Notes: generated by a model not told the origin, from the sequence alone. A stretch of DNA of 64,000 bases from Reticulitermes lucifugus (GCA_026260175.1 JAKCWW010000727.1:30479-94478), one strand, 5' to 3'. Counted from the stretch's first letter, positions 1 through 13,360 are shown. A program made the numbers and translations.

Positions 1-260
1 ATACATGGGCCTCTGGGGTTTTCGGCGAATCATTAAAGGTATTCAATCGAAAGAGTGGTAATGTGCTCTACTTTTCAAAATCTTGGTCTTGGAATACATG
101 TCGTCCAATTTTATAAAAGTATAAAGCGTCAACAATGTATAAAACAAAGGAAAAATGTAGAAGGACATGACCAGTGTTGGACAAAAGGAAAATGCGAAAA
201 GCTGTGTCTACGGGAGATGAGGTATCATTTACATCAAGTGGGAAAGTAAATACCCCAAGT

Positions 261-536
261 AATAGATATTGGGCCAATCCGAGTGGCCGCGCGGTGTAAG
301 GCGTGGGTCTGCGGTATCTCGCTTGTTGGGATTGCGGGTTTGAGTCCTTCCGGGGGCATGGATGTTTGTCTCTTTTGAGTGTTGTGTGTTGTCAGGTAGA
401 GGTCTCTGCGACGGGCTTATCACTCGTCGAGAGGAGTCCTAACTAGTGTGGTGTGTCTGTGATCATGAAACCTTGATAATGGTGAGGTCCTGGCCCACTA
501 GGGGCTGTTGTGCCATGGGAGGAAAATAGGTATTGG
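261..536 (+). mobile_element. SINE-A copy 1, full length, with target-site duplication
   Basis: This is a tRNA-derived SINE body at 273-524. The head carries an A-box-like TGGCCGCGCGGT near 284 and a degenerate B box (GGGTTTGAGTCC) near 336, followed by the family body (the CTCTGCGACGGGCT block near 408) and a short A-rich end. Flanking 12-mers AATAGATATTGG (261-272) and AATAGGTATTGG (525-536) differ at one base and are best read as the target-site duplication, which fixes both ends. The head resembles a class II (Leu/Ser-like) tRNA because of the TCTAAGGCG-type D-loop seen in sister copies. It encodes no protein and would rely on LINE enzymes to move. Confidence 0.88.
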
Positions 537-2479
537 AGTTCCGAGAAGGCCGTGAATTTCATGAAATTTCTTCGCATGGCCTGAAATATCAAGAGTCTCG
601 TGGACAGCGACCGAAATACGATTGTACGGAACTTTTTTTGGAAGTAACAAATTCCAATCCTTTTTTGAATTAATTTTGCCACCATTCTTAAAAGAATTAA
701 CAGAAGAAGTGGGAATGCGGTAAAACCTATAACGTTTTTAATTCCGTGAAGAGTAAGCTTTGCCTGTCACTGGCAAGCAACTTCGCTTGGATTTCGGCTT
801 CCAGTGAAGTCAAATGCAAGTTCTACCTAGCCCATCTGACCATTCACAACAAAATTATAACTAGAAATGTTGTAAGTTCACTCGTTTAATATCTTAACTA
901 CACATGAACTATTAGTGTAGAACGTCTAATAAATAGTGAAATAATGCAGCATTAAATTATTTCATTAGTAAACTTGGAATCTTTAGCACATGTAACTATG
1001 AACTAAGTTGTATCAATGACGTTATTTATTTAAGTGCCGTGAACAAAATGATCTGAACAGTGTATGGCAACTATCAGTGATTCTAACTCGAAAAAATATA
1101 TACTGAACTTAAAATTACAAAAGCAAATTAGTGTTATTAATCGAAGCAGATAATCCTGGCGTTGACAAATGTGTTCACGGCAGCTACTACCCTGAGTGCA
1201 GCTCATGTGAACAGAACTGTATTTAGTTTCCTACCTGTTGCTACACTCCTGACCAATCACCTCTCGTAAAATGCGAGTTCGTTCTCATCACCAAATTCTA
1301 GGATTTAATAATTCTGCTGGATTCCATTCTAATCTTAAATTTTCTTCGAACAATATTTCTTGTCTGTCATACTGAGAATGCGATTAATCGTGGTAGTGTA
1401 GCATCTCCCGTCATCACAATAAAGTGTGACTAAAGCAGACGCCTGAAAAAGCAGACAGCAATGTGAAGGTCGGCGGTTGAGTGTAGGTAGCGTGCAAGAC
1501 TTCGAGTTCATCTCGGATTTCATTTCTTACCCAGTTTGTTATATGCGCTACAGGCGAACGCTTCAGATAATTGCACAAAAATAAAACGTCTTTCAAGAAC
1601 GTATTTCAAGTAACAAGAGAAGCTTTATATATCTGTCTGCAACATATGTAACATATGGGTGTTATTGTTGTAACGGTTTATTTTATATAATTCTTAAACT
1701 AAAATATTATACATGTAAACTCCGACATACCTGAGAAATAACACTGAACCATAAGTAGAATGCTTAGCAGCTACAAAAGTGCATTAGTTATATCAGCAGG
1801 GACCACTCATCTCCATGTTTTGCCGAATGTAAGAATGATTTGTGCTACATTACTACGCCACTCCTTGACTGCATGATTTGCACAGAGCAAATTTAATTTC
1901 CTTTCCTCTTACCTCTGCGGTAGTCTGTATTATATACAAGAAAGCGAAGTAACAAATGCATGATAGGACGGTACGATATTTAAATAGAAAGTATTATTTT
2001 ACTGCGTGGAAAGGCAGTGCTTGTTTATAGTTTTCTCTGCTGCACTAAATTTTTGTACAATTCATATGAACAACATGTAATCGCGGAAAGCCAGCGTGGT
2101 TTACATATAAACTTGTTACGTGGGAGCATCATTAGCACTACTCAGTGTAGGATCCCGAAATGACGTGAAGATAGTGTAAGAGATTTTTTTAAATGTACCT
2201 ATTTATTGAAGTTATATGTTTATAAAATATACACAAAAACACGGAAACAACATGAAATATGTATTTAGGTTTATTTTGGTAAGACGCGTAGAAACGACCG
2301 TAACTAGCCATTGAATGTGGAATACAGAAATATCGTGAACATAGGTTCACATTCGGAATTAATTATTTGTAAAATAAAAATTAAAAATATGAATATCGTG
2401 AGAATCAGTTTAGGTGAGACTGGTCTATGTGGGAAATATACAATTAAAAGTTAGTTGTACCCAAGTAAGATATTTAGTA
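537..2479. other. No feature recognised
   Basis: AT-rich DNA with only short chance ORFs on both strands. I see no repeat family shared with the rest of the window and no coding signature. Confidence 0.6.
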
Positions 2480-2690
2480 TGGGCCTTTGCAAAATGGCAA
2501 AATGTGACTATTAGCTTCATTATATCTGTCCGTCTCTCTGTCTGTCTATCTGTCTGTCTGTCTGTCTGTCTATCCGTCCATCCTTCCATCCGACTGCATG
2601 GAACAACTCAGCTCCCACGGGATGAGTTTTCATTAAATTTTATATCTGAGTCCTTTTCTAATAAAACTTAACAAGAATAACGGATACTTT
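2480..2690 (-). repeat. Dispersed repeat D, copy 1 (with GACA/GATA microsatellite)
   Basis: Read on the minus strand this matches three other copies in the window. A GTGGGAGCTGAGTTGTT block is followed by a long imperfect GACA array (plus strand CTGT/CTAT from about 2526 to 2590) and then by TAATGAAGCTAATAGTCAC. The order of blocks is the same in all four copies, so this is a mobile repeat that carries its own microsatellite and not a random simple repeat. The element class is unknown; it has no ORF of its own. Confidence 0.7.
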
Positions 2691-4427
2691 ACATGAAGAC
2701 GTACGTATGTGCATTTATGACAATATCTTGCTGAATTTATCTTAACAATTTCTTTCAGACAAAAGTTGTAGAAAAAATCAAAACACATTCATGCTCAATA
2801 ACTACTTCCCTAAAATCGTGCCGTTTATGAAATCATATAGAAAATTATGGTACAGCCAGACAGGCCACAGATTAAAATATAATACGGCGCATGCGCACTG
2901 CATGCAGGATAACTACGCCTACAGACTCACACGCATAATATGTAATACTTCTTGCTTTTTCACGCCAAAGAAAAGTGACGCGAACGCGCCTAAATATTAT
3001 GTTTATAGGTAAATTGTCTGATTATTATTATTATTATTATTGTGTATTTATCTGATACCTCCATAGCCTACTATAAAAATGTAAGCAATAAATTGATGAC
3101 GAAAATAAATGGATTTTTAGAAGTCCTTCACAATATTAGAACAGTGCCTCATGCATCACTACTCTATTTGTGCCTGCCGAAGGGCAAATGAATGGCGTCT
3201 CAAAAATCAGAGAAAGAAATAACTTTACGTAAGGACTTGTATGTATGAATTGAACAACAAATTCTATCCATGTGTCTTGGCAACGCACTCCACGGGGTGT
3301 AGAACAAAATTGGAACAATAGTTAGAATACAGCAGTTATCTCCTGAACAAAAGTGCGTTCCGCCGCACGGAAGTGAGCGAAGAACTCTTAACTTACATAA
3401 AGGCTTATTATATTGTTATTATGAGAATTTCTGCGTTTCATTTCCCTAGATAGGGATCGTGCATTGAACGCAGAATACAAAGGAATTCGGTGTAACCTTA
3501 CCTTAGAACTTTGCTGCTATTAAAGTTCAGCATCAAGAAAATTGATGTTAATAGTCTAATAGAAAGAAATTTTCTTGTTTGAAATCTAAGAATTCCACCC
3601 ACTTTCCTTCTCAAGAATAATTTACTAATGGAGGGATGGAATAATTCCCTCTGGAAGATAATAGCAAAATTGTTCCAGAGCTCGGTTTGATATAAGATAC
3701 TTAGGAACATGTCTTGTGAAACAAAACTCGAATTCTATAAACTTACTGAGCCTCTCACAGAGTTGTTTGTTCTCAAGGAAATATCTCGCCAAGTTTAAAA
3801 GTTTTACCTGTTGTATAATAATGGAATTCTAATCACGAGTAGAAACTGCGTCGTTTATCAAAAACAGGGAGGATCCAGGGCAAGTTTAAGAGTGAGGAAA
3901 TGTGTAATTCCTTCAATCGTTTTCTATGTTTAAGTTACAAAAGTATGTATTTTTCGGTCTATTCAGTGTTACGTCATGTAGTTAAAAAAGTTTACCTCCA
4001 AATTGACTTAAAATCAGAAATTAATACTGAAACCTCACAAAGAATTAAAAATTAATGTACTTCTCTCTGTTCAACAAGACAGTTGATTATACAATATGCC
4101 TTTATATTTTTCAAAACGGTAAAGTCTGAATCCACAGTTAACGCCATTACCTCCTACACATATTAATTGTAACAGTGTATTCCCATTACATTTTGTATGG
4201 CAGTACTTTTATTTACTTTATATCCATGTTAAAAAAAACCTCAAGTCTGCGGTAGAGTCCTTCGTCACGTTATTCGCAGCTCGATGAAAGAAAATCAATT
4301 TATTTGCAACAATAATTGTATTTATATTTTAACCACGGTTATAAGAGATGAACAGGCTGATATAAGCAGCTCTGCAAGAAGAATTTGTAAATATTTTCTC
4401 TTATTATAGTGCGTAAACATTTATCAA
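2691..4427. other. No feature recognised apart from an (ATT)n run
   Basis: Anonymous AT-rich sequence. A pure ATT microsatellite sits at about 3019-3042. The remaining ORFs are short and show no recognisable family. Confidence 0.6.
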
Positions 4428-4704
4428 GCCGATCCCAGTGGCCGCGCGGTCTAAAGCGTGGGTCTACGGCCGCTCGCTTACTGGGGTTGTGGGTTCGAAT
4501 CCCGCTTAGGGCATGGAGGTCTGTCTCTTGTGAGTGTTGTGTGTTGTCAGGTAGAGGTCTCTGCGACGAGCTGGTCCCTCGTCCAGAGGAGTCGCACCGA
4601 GTGTGGTGTGTCTGAGTATGATCGTGAAGCCTCGAACAATTAGGCGGCCTAGGCTCCCAAGGGGCTGTCGAGCCATTGGAAAAAAAAAGAAAAAAAAAGA
4701 ATAA
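4428..4704 (+). mobile_element. SINE-A copy 2, full length with A-rich tail
   Basis: Complete tRNA-derived SINE. It begins GCCGATCCCAGTGGCCGCGC, has an intact B box (GGGTTCGAATCCC near 4491), the conserved body (GTGTTGTCAGGTAGAGGTCT near 4541) and the family 3' end GGGGCTGTCGAGCCATTG. It is followed by an A9-G-A9 tail at 4681-4700. The long tail and good match to the family suggest a relatively young insertion. I could not identify a convincing target-site duplication. Confidence 0.9.
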
Positions 4705-7559
4705 AACCATCATTACAACAAAAAACTCGCTCAGTTAAACATAAGTTTAAAACAACTTAATCTTCCACAAAAATTTCATAAAATACGTACGGCCCTCTGT
4801 ATACACGTGGGAAGTGTTACTTTCAGTGTTAATCACCAAAGTTTCGTATGCATCCCACACGCGAAAGTAATTAAAATGGGCACCTGACAAAGTACTTTAA
4901 TCAGGCAAACTATTCAAACCAGCAGCAGAAGCAGAGCAGGTGAAGAGTTTCATTGTTTTCGCTGTCATCCACTGTCATAACAAGTTTCACAAAACTGAGC
5001 TCTATATGACAAAATCACATTGTTTGTGGTAATAAACCTCTAATTAAACAGATCTCCGTGGTATTAAAACAACCAAATTAAATCCAAATCCATTAGGCAA
5101 AATAATATTTTTCTCAGTACAGCTGATCACGTAGCTCTGTCTGGCACCCAAAACAATATCACAGCATAGCAATTGCAAAGGTACTTCGTGTACATCAGTG
5201 TATTTCAAACCAAAATATTTCGATAAAATTTGGTATAGTGAGTGTCCACAAAGTGATGCCAAGCAAATTTATTTTTATACATATTGGTGAAATAAACCCT
5301 TAATTTACATGAATACCTAAACCGAAATTACGAAGTTTTATGAAAAATAAAGGCGAAAGTAGCGCATGAAGCGGATGGCCCAAAATTTGAAAACATAACG
5401 TATTTGTTTTAGATATGCTACAATGTGTTTATATGTAACAAAATTCAGAAACAATTACTCATAAAAGTACTACTGGAAGTTAACCACATCTTAGTTGGTA
5501 TAACCCTGTTTTATTGAATATTTAAATTGTTCAAACGTCTCATTCGTGTAAACTTTAAATATTTTCCCATGTCTTCAACTTCAATAAATGATTTCTTTCT
5601 ACAGATATTTCCTTTTTGTCAATAGTTAACCTAAAGTGAAAACAAAATTACGTAATTATCATAAGAAGAAAGATGGGACCATGGGATCAGCTTTCTTAAA
5701 ACGAAATTTTCTCGATCCATCAAACGGAGTGTCGCGATTAACATAATTACACCTGTCTTCCTTCAAGTTCTTTTCCATGCATATTTGTAATTTATGCTAT
5801 TCTACCCAGCCAGAAAGCGGCAATGTTTCTTGAGAAGAAATAATTCAGTGAAAAGTAAAGATTTGAAGTGTCAACTTCAGTATTTTGGACAGAGATGAGA
5901 TAACACAACTGACAGTCCTACAACAAAGAATAATCGTGAATATTTATCTACCAAATTCTACTGCTTTTATCGACTTTGCATTAAATTCAATTAAACTTTA
6001 CTTTTCTCTCATTTAAATGTGAGCAGTATAAGGGAACTTCTTCTTGAGGCAAATTTTTCCGGAAATATGGCCAAACCGCCTGTAATATTTCCTGTTCGCC
6101 CGCGTTCTTCTAAACGCATAAGAATGGACAATGCCAAAAAGAAAATGTGCCAAATTTAACGCTGCCATTGAGCGTTTACGGAACTATACACGATGCTTTA
6201 GTATTTGTTAAAACTAAATAAGGCTCTGGATATAAATGACAACTTTATTTAAAGATTCCAACAGAGAAAGTTCCATAATTTTACCTGACGATGGCACAGT
6301 TCCAGATTTCGAGGCGTTGTATTTTAGCCAAAACGTGACCATGTATGTGTCAAATTAAGACTCTCGTGCTTTGGGGCTCAAATACTGGTATTTACTGAAG
6401 CCATCAGGAGTCAGTTACTGGTTTCCTTTAATTTTCTTGTCTTCTCAGACGAGTGCTGTAATGTCCTGAATATGCTGCGAACGCATTCATCATGATCATT
6501 CCCAGTACACCACTGACGTCACCAACCTATTCAATGCCCTACAGCCTATGCGGGTTTAAATCAATAATTCAAATCTGAAATGAAATTGTCACAAGAAGGT
6601 ATCTGGAGATCAAATAATATTCAAGAGCCGCAGTCAATTTACTGCGGGCTCATTTAGAGACGGAGCACAGGCAGACGAATATGCTATGTCATTAGCCCTG
6701 CTCATACTGAAATTACAGAGTTGGCAAACAGCAGAAAGTTATGAGCTGACTGTTTGTAAACGTCAGAATGGTTTGACCCACACAGGTGCATTATCTCTTG
6801 TGCCAGTACGAAATATTACTATTTGCTGTAAAACTGCCATGCGAGGACAACGTTTGGCTGCAGTTGTAACTCAGATTACAAAGATAACGTCATACGTTGC
6901 AGGATGCAACATATGAACAAACAAGCACAATGCAGAAATGTTATATTTTGCTTTCTGGCGTAGAACAACTGTTAACGTTCATATAATTTATTTTAACGGC
7001 TGGATGAACAATTTTGCTGCTTCAAAACGCGATTTGCCAACAAGTAAAAATCACATTACATAGGCTTAAAATACTGCAACAAAATAAATACTACACAAAG
7101 TGTTTTGCATGTAAAATTTGATTTGTACTAGAATGAATATAGCTTTAAACTAGGGGCCGACTGCAGCCAGTGACATATTTTGTTCTTCATGCAATATGAA
7201 CAAATGTTTCGACACTAAACTTTCTTTGCTTATCTTTACATATTAAATATTTCGAAAGGAATATTGGCGTAAGTAACGAAATTAAATTCCGTTTTCAAAA
7301 AAACAATTACAAGCACTAAAAGAGCGACAGGGAATAAAACTGGATGCATGATGCATGATTTGCTTGTTTTTATAGTGCCAACACTTGCCGAAAGAGGGAC
7401 AGTAGTGCTACCGCTTGTTCCGTTAGTCTTTATTGCCGTGGCTTGTAGGAAGATTTGTACAAGGATAAAAATGTTTATAAGACAAAATGCAAATAACTTC
7501 AAATCAAGGATTATTGAGAAGAAAAGCATATTTAATTTTTGCTAAAAATGTATGCCTAG
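4705..7559. other. No feature recognised
   Basis: AT-rich sequence. The longest ORFs (97 aa on the minus strand at 7236-7529, 76 aa at 6686-6916) show no recognisable domain and no codon pattern I can support. Confidence 0.55.
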
Positions 7560-7852
7560 ATTATTATTATTATTTTTTTTATTATTATCTGAACTCGACG
7601 CTTTACGAGTAGTTCGGTCACTGCGACATTTTTAATTCAAGTCATCTATGTTCTGTCAGGGTATTGGATTTCTGCCCCAGTACTTGTTTTGTATTGTTTT
7701 ACTGCATATTTGTTCTTTTCTTTAGTGTTTTGTCTTGTGTATTTGTACTGTTTTGTGTTTTATTTGTGCTTTTGTGCGGGCTTTATATTTGGAATTTGTG
7801 CTGTTAAGTCTGCAATTTAATAAATAACCATTGAGTTGAATTGAATTGAATT
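7560..7852 (+). repeat. Probable 3' end of a non-LTR element with TTGAA-type tail
   Basis: The segment opens in an ATT-rich tract (7560-7588), runs through a T-rich, G-containing non-coding stretch, and closes with AATAAATAACCATTGAG followed by a TTGAA tandem run ending near 7852. Short pentamer tails of this kind terminate some LINE clades. No reverse transcriptase is attached and there is no second copy in the window, so the assignment is tentative. An old microsatellite pair flanking unique sequence is the alternative. Confidence 0.4.
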
Positions 7853-9867
7853 ATTACACTAAGCGTCTGGTGGTAGGATTCTTAAAAAAATGCCTGTTTC
7901 TTTTTAACAAAGCATTTCACTGTTTCATTTAGTATATAATATTGCTAAGATTAGAAACGTCATGAATTTTATCAACACAGTGCACCTTGGAAAGTGTGTG
8001 TATGCAGGTGGAAATAGATGTGCATGTACTATGCATCATAAACAGGCACACGGCTTAGGAACATTTAAATAAAAACGTCAGTATTGAAAGTGGTTATTTA
8101 GTGAAATTGGACCTTTATTTCTTTCTCAGTCTCAATATCCTTAATACTACATAGTAGCCATAATACTAATCAGTATTGCAAACTGTTTAACAAATATTAT
8201 TTTAAAAACAAGCACTATTTCCTCCAGTTCTTACATAATTCTCTTGCCTTACAGGTTGGTTAATACTCCAGAAATATATTACATTATAGTATCTGTGAAT
8301 CTTCGGCTTCCCAATTTCACATTACTCCGTCCATCTAAGACACAACTAGATCATTGGTTGCTAGAATTATTTGTATCTTCCTCCAGCAACTACTCACAGA
8401 ATATCTTTACCATTACTTACTTTATCATTTTATTCCTATCGATGCAATTCCCTCTCTTTCTCTACTCAACGTCCGCCCTCCAACATTTCTTACTACGAGA
8501 TTTTCTTTAGCCTCTCTACTAGCATCTACATGATCTGCCAAATCCAATAAAGTGCTGAGGTTCCGGTCGCATCCTCTGTGTACGTCACTTGTAATAACTT
8601 AGAGCCATCTATTGTTCCAGCCCATAGTGATATCTTGATTTAAATCAATATTTATTTTTCATCTCTTCTTTTCCTTCTTGCTTTATGGATCCTCTCTTAC
8701 CGAACAAACCGACCTCAAGATAAAAAATAAAAATAATCCATCGAATAGAAAAATAAACCTTTGAATAAATTTAACCTCCTTCTCTTACAAGCTGGCGTAG
8801 ACAAATTTTACTCAACCTTCCTATCGTTACGAAAATGGTTGGCGATTTTCTATCTCTGACTGCAAAGCATGCTTCTGTTTAATCACCAGCTGCACGGAAC
8901 ACGAATATTACAAAACGTTTCCATTATCAGCAGTCTTCCTTATTAGTTCATGTACATTTTAAAAGCATCAATGTTAAACACTTTCTTGTCAGATAAAGTG
9001 TAAGAAACTACTCAACAGAAAACTATTTATCTTTCTCACGCATTGCTCTACAAGATAACGCAGGTAGGACTGGCAGGATAATTAAAACATACATCAACTC
9101 TACTCGTAAAAATAGCGAAAATAGTAACAGTGTTTACATAGAATTACTTCAAAATATTTCACATAAGATGAACTGCAGTTACAAAAATTTTTAAAATTTA
9201 TATAAGGCACTTGATAAATTCCCAGCACCTACAGAAAACCGAATCGTAATGACGAATTAACAACAACTGTAGGTGAACGTAGCAGCTGGCCCTTAAATTC
9301 GACCGTTATGAATGCATAGAAATGTGAACATAAGAGTAGAAGAGCTATATTAGTTTAAATAAGCGGGAAGATGTAACACATAGTTCACTGGTCAAGCATA
9401 GATATTTGACGTAATTCTTCGAAATAATTAAAAATTTACATAAATAAATAAGAAAAGAGTGTACTCTGTGATGTATGAGTGATTCACAAAATTACCACAG
9501 ACATTTTGCGAAGTTTATTTGACTTAAAATAATGGGAATAATGTACTACAAATTATTGAAAAATTCACAGGTGGGGTTTTATTAAACGCTGTGTAAGATT
9601 TCTGGAACAAATTTATGGCCCTATGCAAAATGGTTCACTAACTTATAAAAATCAAAATTTTCCGACACATTTTAGCAGAGTTCTCGGTAATTAATTTTAG
9701 TGAAATATGTCAAAGGGTTTAAACAGTGAAGCGTTGCGTAAGCTAGTCTTTACTTCAGACGAAAACTGGAATAACAACATATTTAACAAAAGTCCATCAC
9801 ATTGGTTTCCAACTAAATCCGAAATCTGTAGTAAATGTGTATACTTTGGGCAATGTACGTATAACAA
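7853..9867. other. No feature recognised
   Basis: AT-rich anonymous sequence with chance ORFs only (largest 88 aa at 8244-8510, low complexity and hydrophobic). Confidence 0.55.
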
Positions 9868-10195
9868 ACAGTGTGGCGCCTTCGCGTAATTTTATACCTC
9901 CTCGGATAAACGAACCCGATAGAATCCCAATCGAAGACAGCGCTATTATGGCGATTTAGTATCACTGGCAACATTAAAAGGATCAGGTCTTCCTGTAATG
10001 TTCCCTCTATCTTTCCCCGATTTGAACCAAACTGGATTTTATTACTTGATTTTCATAAATTTACCAATGTCAAATTTCAAGGAATTCCGTCCAGTGGGAG
10101 CCGAGCTATAACTGCTGTTATTCGGACAGAAGGACAGACAGACGGGCGAAGGATATGAGAAAGCTAATAGGCGCTTTTCGCGACTATGCACCCTC
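9868..10195 (+). repeat. Dispersed repeat D, copy 2 (long form)
   Basis: This copy shares its whole length with the copy at 15106. It has a 5' block TTTATACCTCCTCGG, a middle block CGATTTGAACCAAACTGGAT, then CGTCCAGTGGGAGCCGAGC, a short GACAGACAGACGG run and the closing AAAGCTAATAGGCGC. The two long copies are both roughly 320-330 bp, which suggests a defined unit with fixed ends. No coding capacity and no terminal inverted repeats are visible. Confidence 0.75.
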
Positions 10196-12501
10196 CTGTG
10201 TACTATGTAATTTATGATTTAGGCACTTTATGTATAATTTACGTATGTGTATGAATGTCAGTCTTCCGAAAGTCAGCGAGGGTTATTATGATAAAGAAGT
10301 ACTCAATTTATGATAATTCATTATAGATCAGTCTAAATAAAAATGGCAATCTCACGACGGCACGTAGAGCATGTACATACGTTTTCTAGTGACACTAGAC
10401 CACAGACGTGAATACAAACGGACATGCACGACCTCTAAATGCGACTTTCTTGTTTTGAGAAGAACGTATGGTGAATTAAAAATACACAAGTAACCTTTAA
10501 AATAAAGTACCGGTAAAATTTATGGTTACAAATACGTGCAAGCTAATTGTTTAAATACCTCTTTAATTCCGTGACGTTGCTTGTTTAATTAAGAGTGGCT
10601 GTTTTGCGTCAATGATAATGTAATTAAAATTTGCTTTCATTCCCAATCTGCAGTAGTCTTACTATATTTGCACCTCTTGAAGTCCAGAAAAAAAGTTTTG
10701 TGCAATTCATTCGAATTTCTCCTAGAGTGTGTAACTCCAAAACTTCTGATATGTAGTTCTTAGGTATCTTGAAAATCCAGTTACATTACGAGAGTGTACC
10801 ATCTTCAGATATTACAGAATGTTGCGTCAATTACAATATAAAATCTATGAATATGAGTTTGGAATAATGAAGAAGGACTTCAATGTGTGTTACGTTAATA
10901 TCTCAGCACTAAATCTGGGTAAGAGGCAAAAGGGAAGTAATAAGCTTCAAATATCTACTCTTCGGACAGAATTCGAATCAGACCCGTACAAAATGCAAGG
11001 CATCAACCTTACAGTTGGGGTAAAGTACTCGTTTTGATTTTGCTTCTCTGTCAGAAAACGTGATTTATATATTTCAACAAAAACCCAGCCCTCTCTCATA
11101 AAATCTGTATCATACCCGATGATCCACGAAACACAGTATGATTTATAAATGTTTATTCTTTTCCTCCACAATAATATGAACCTACCATATGCGGCTGTTT
11201 TCAAAATGTTAGTAAATATTCTAGTTGAATAGAAGCAGAGAATCTACTGGAAGAGAAACTCTGCTACGGGATTCATTTAAGATGTACAACACTTAATACA
11301 GACGTGCACTTCTGCTGTAAAATTTACAATTATATAAAGAGTGATCGAAATGAGAGGCCCCTTCACCTCCTGCATATCAGTAGTATGCATATTCAGATAC
11401 AAAACTCACCCAACATAAACAGCGTACGCATAGAAGCACTGGTGGCAATATCTCTAACAATAACGTCAGAAAGGAACCACGAATAAAATGAACAACAAAT
11501 ATTAAATATATTATAATCTGAATAATAAATGACAGTAACCAATACTCACCGTTTGTCTGCGGAATACACACACACACACATGGCACGAGCATGAGAATGA
11601 AAATGCCCCACATGACAACGTAATACACGCGCTTGATAAACACAAAATAGAAGACTTTTCATCTTGCTGCTGGAAACTCGAGAAGAACACAGAACCACAG
11701 ATTAAACTAAACACCGTAAACACGCCCAAGGACCTCAGTATACGAACGTGCTCAAGCCAAAAATAATTTAGAATTTCAATTCAGAAACAAGATTCCTAAA
11801 CAATTACCTAGTCAAGCTTCGAACACGGAGTGATTACCTAAGGTATTAAGAAGAAGGGTAGGTTAGGTAGGGGAAGGTAAAGGAAAAGTGGGAGAGGGTT
11901 TCATGCTTAAGAGGGCAGCTGGCCGAAAGCCAAATCACAGGGTGTAGAAAAATAAATCTTATCAAAAGTAGTTCAAAATGGCTCTCCTTAATACCACACT
12001 TAGCAGTCTATGTCTGTATGGAAGAGGACATACATTTAAAACCAAACACAATAAACGTTGTAGATTATATCTGATGGTGGAAACTCTAAAAGTTCTTGTT
12101 TTTAAACAGTGAATCTTCTAATGCTCAGTGGTTATTATAGGCACAGCCGGGTATAACATAAGCAATTCTACGTTCTGCCCACACATTATATTCCCGGGCT
12201 CCTTTTGGATCTCCAACTGACAGAGTGTGTTTACTGTGCGGTACGAACTGAATCTTTAAACATAATTAAGGTTAGTTTTTCGTGTATGAAGATTTAGCAG
12301 TTTGACATAAAATATATGCTTCAGTATAATATACATTCACGTTAAAAATGCCATGAATAATACATTTATTTTATACAGCATTTAAAGCTTCAGAAAATAT
12401 TCTGTGTATGGTAATATAATACAGATCTTTCAAGATGCATGATTGTATGATGTTACGTTTAATTTGTCACCCTTATAAACAAAAATCGATATAAGACAAG
12501 T
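10196..12501. other. No feature recognised apart from a (CA)n run
   Basis: Anonymous sequence. A CA microsatellite lies at 11566-11580, and a purine-rich stretch with GGTAGG/GGTTAG motifs at about 11850-11910. Short ORFs here look like chance. Confidence 0.55.
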
Positions 12502-12768
12502 AACATTGATAAATTGGGGCCGGGATAGCTCAGTCGGTATAGCGACTCGCTACGGGCTGGACGGTCCGGGGATCGANNNNNNNNNNNNNNNNNNNNNNNN
12601 NNNNNNNNNNNNNNNNNNNNNNNNNNNNNNNNNNNNNNNNNNNNNNNNNNNNNNNNNNNNNNNNNNNNNNNNNNNNNNNNNNNNNNNNNNAAGAATGAGT
12701 AGATCTATACCTCTACTCCCCCTTTGGGCCTTCATGGCCTGTTATAGGGAAAAAAACATTGATAAATT
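12502..12768 (+). mobile_element. SINE-B copy 1 with perfect 14-bp target-site duplication, interrupted by an assembly gap
   Basis: A tRNA-like head (GGGCCGGGATAGCTCAGTCG at 12517) is followed by 114 N (12577-12690) and then the family 3' end, which includes GGGCCTTCATGGCCTG near 12725 and an A run. The 14-mer AACATTGATAAATT occurs at 12502-12515 and again at 12755-12768. This places the whole element at 12516-12754 and shows the gap lies inside the SINE. The head resembles a class I tRNA (TAGCTCAGTCGG A box). Confidence 0.9.
12577..12690. other. Assembly gap (114 N)
   Basis: A run of N inside SINE-B copy 1. Because the insertion's duplicated flanks are both present, the missing bases should be SINE body. 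Confidence 0.99.
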
Positions 12769-12865
12769 AATTAATATAGATATGAAAGATTTTGAAGATT
12801 TGCGGCGAACAAATTCAGCAAATTGCTCTCACACTACCAGCCGCCTCAAAGTTAGATATTAGGCA

Positions 12866-13075
12866 TATCGAATTCTGAGTTTCATTACCGTGCTCACAAA
12901 AGCCCATCATTTGTGCCTATCTGAGCTATAATAATCCAGTCCACACTACCCCATCCCACCACTCCAAAGTCCATGTTACTATTATCCTCACCTCCACGTT
13001 TAGGTCTTTCAAGTTGCCTCTTTCCTTCATGTATACCAAAAGCTCTAAGTATATCGCATCTTCCCTATACGTTTC
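12866..13075 (-). pseudogene. 3'-end fragment of a non-LTR retrotransposon (family R)
   Basis: On the minus strand one frame reads GKRQLERPKRGGEDN followed by a Gly/Trp-rich WGSVDW segment. This is a decayed form of the C-terminal tail seen in sister copies (basic GRPRRRWEDN-like patch, then Asp-Trp-Ile, then Gln-Asp-Arg-Asp-Arg-Trp-Arg). The DRDRWR block is degraded to QIGTNDG and stops follow. The nucleotide 3' part (GTAATGAAACTCAGAATTCG on the minus strand) also aligns with the other copies. It is a dead, 5'-truncated fragment and the T-type tail is missing. I infer the family from cross-copy similarity and remembered insect LINE C-termini. Confidence 0.65.
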
Positions 13076-13360
13076 ACGTGCCTTGCCAAACTTATATAAT
13101 GTCGACTGAATACAGGATCCATTCTGCCGCCACTTACACTGTATTCAAACTACGTTTTCCTTCTGCCATCCTGCATATGATAATAAACATTTCACTTCGA
13201 CATTTAAAATAACATTACATTATGTACAACTCTTACTGCGGAATGCAAATACTTTTCGAAGTCAGGAAGCGCTATTTCGTCAAAGAAGAAATATATCCAA
13301 ATATAAAAAGCAAAATCTAATTCCCTACCCCTTATGTGAAAATGTGAAAGGCCCATACAC

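Noticed and set aside
4428-4520. Functional class II tRNA gene
   Set aside because: The A and B boxes fit, but the sequence continues into the SINE body shared by nine other copies, and the acceptor and anticodon arms do not pair properly.
12517-12576. Functional tRNA gene with the GGGATAGCTCAGTCGG head
   Set aside because: It is bounded by a 14-bp target duplication and joined to a SINE-B 3' end, so it is the SINE head.
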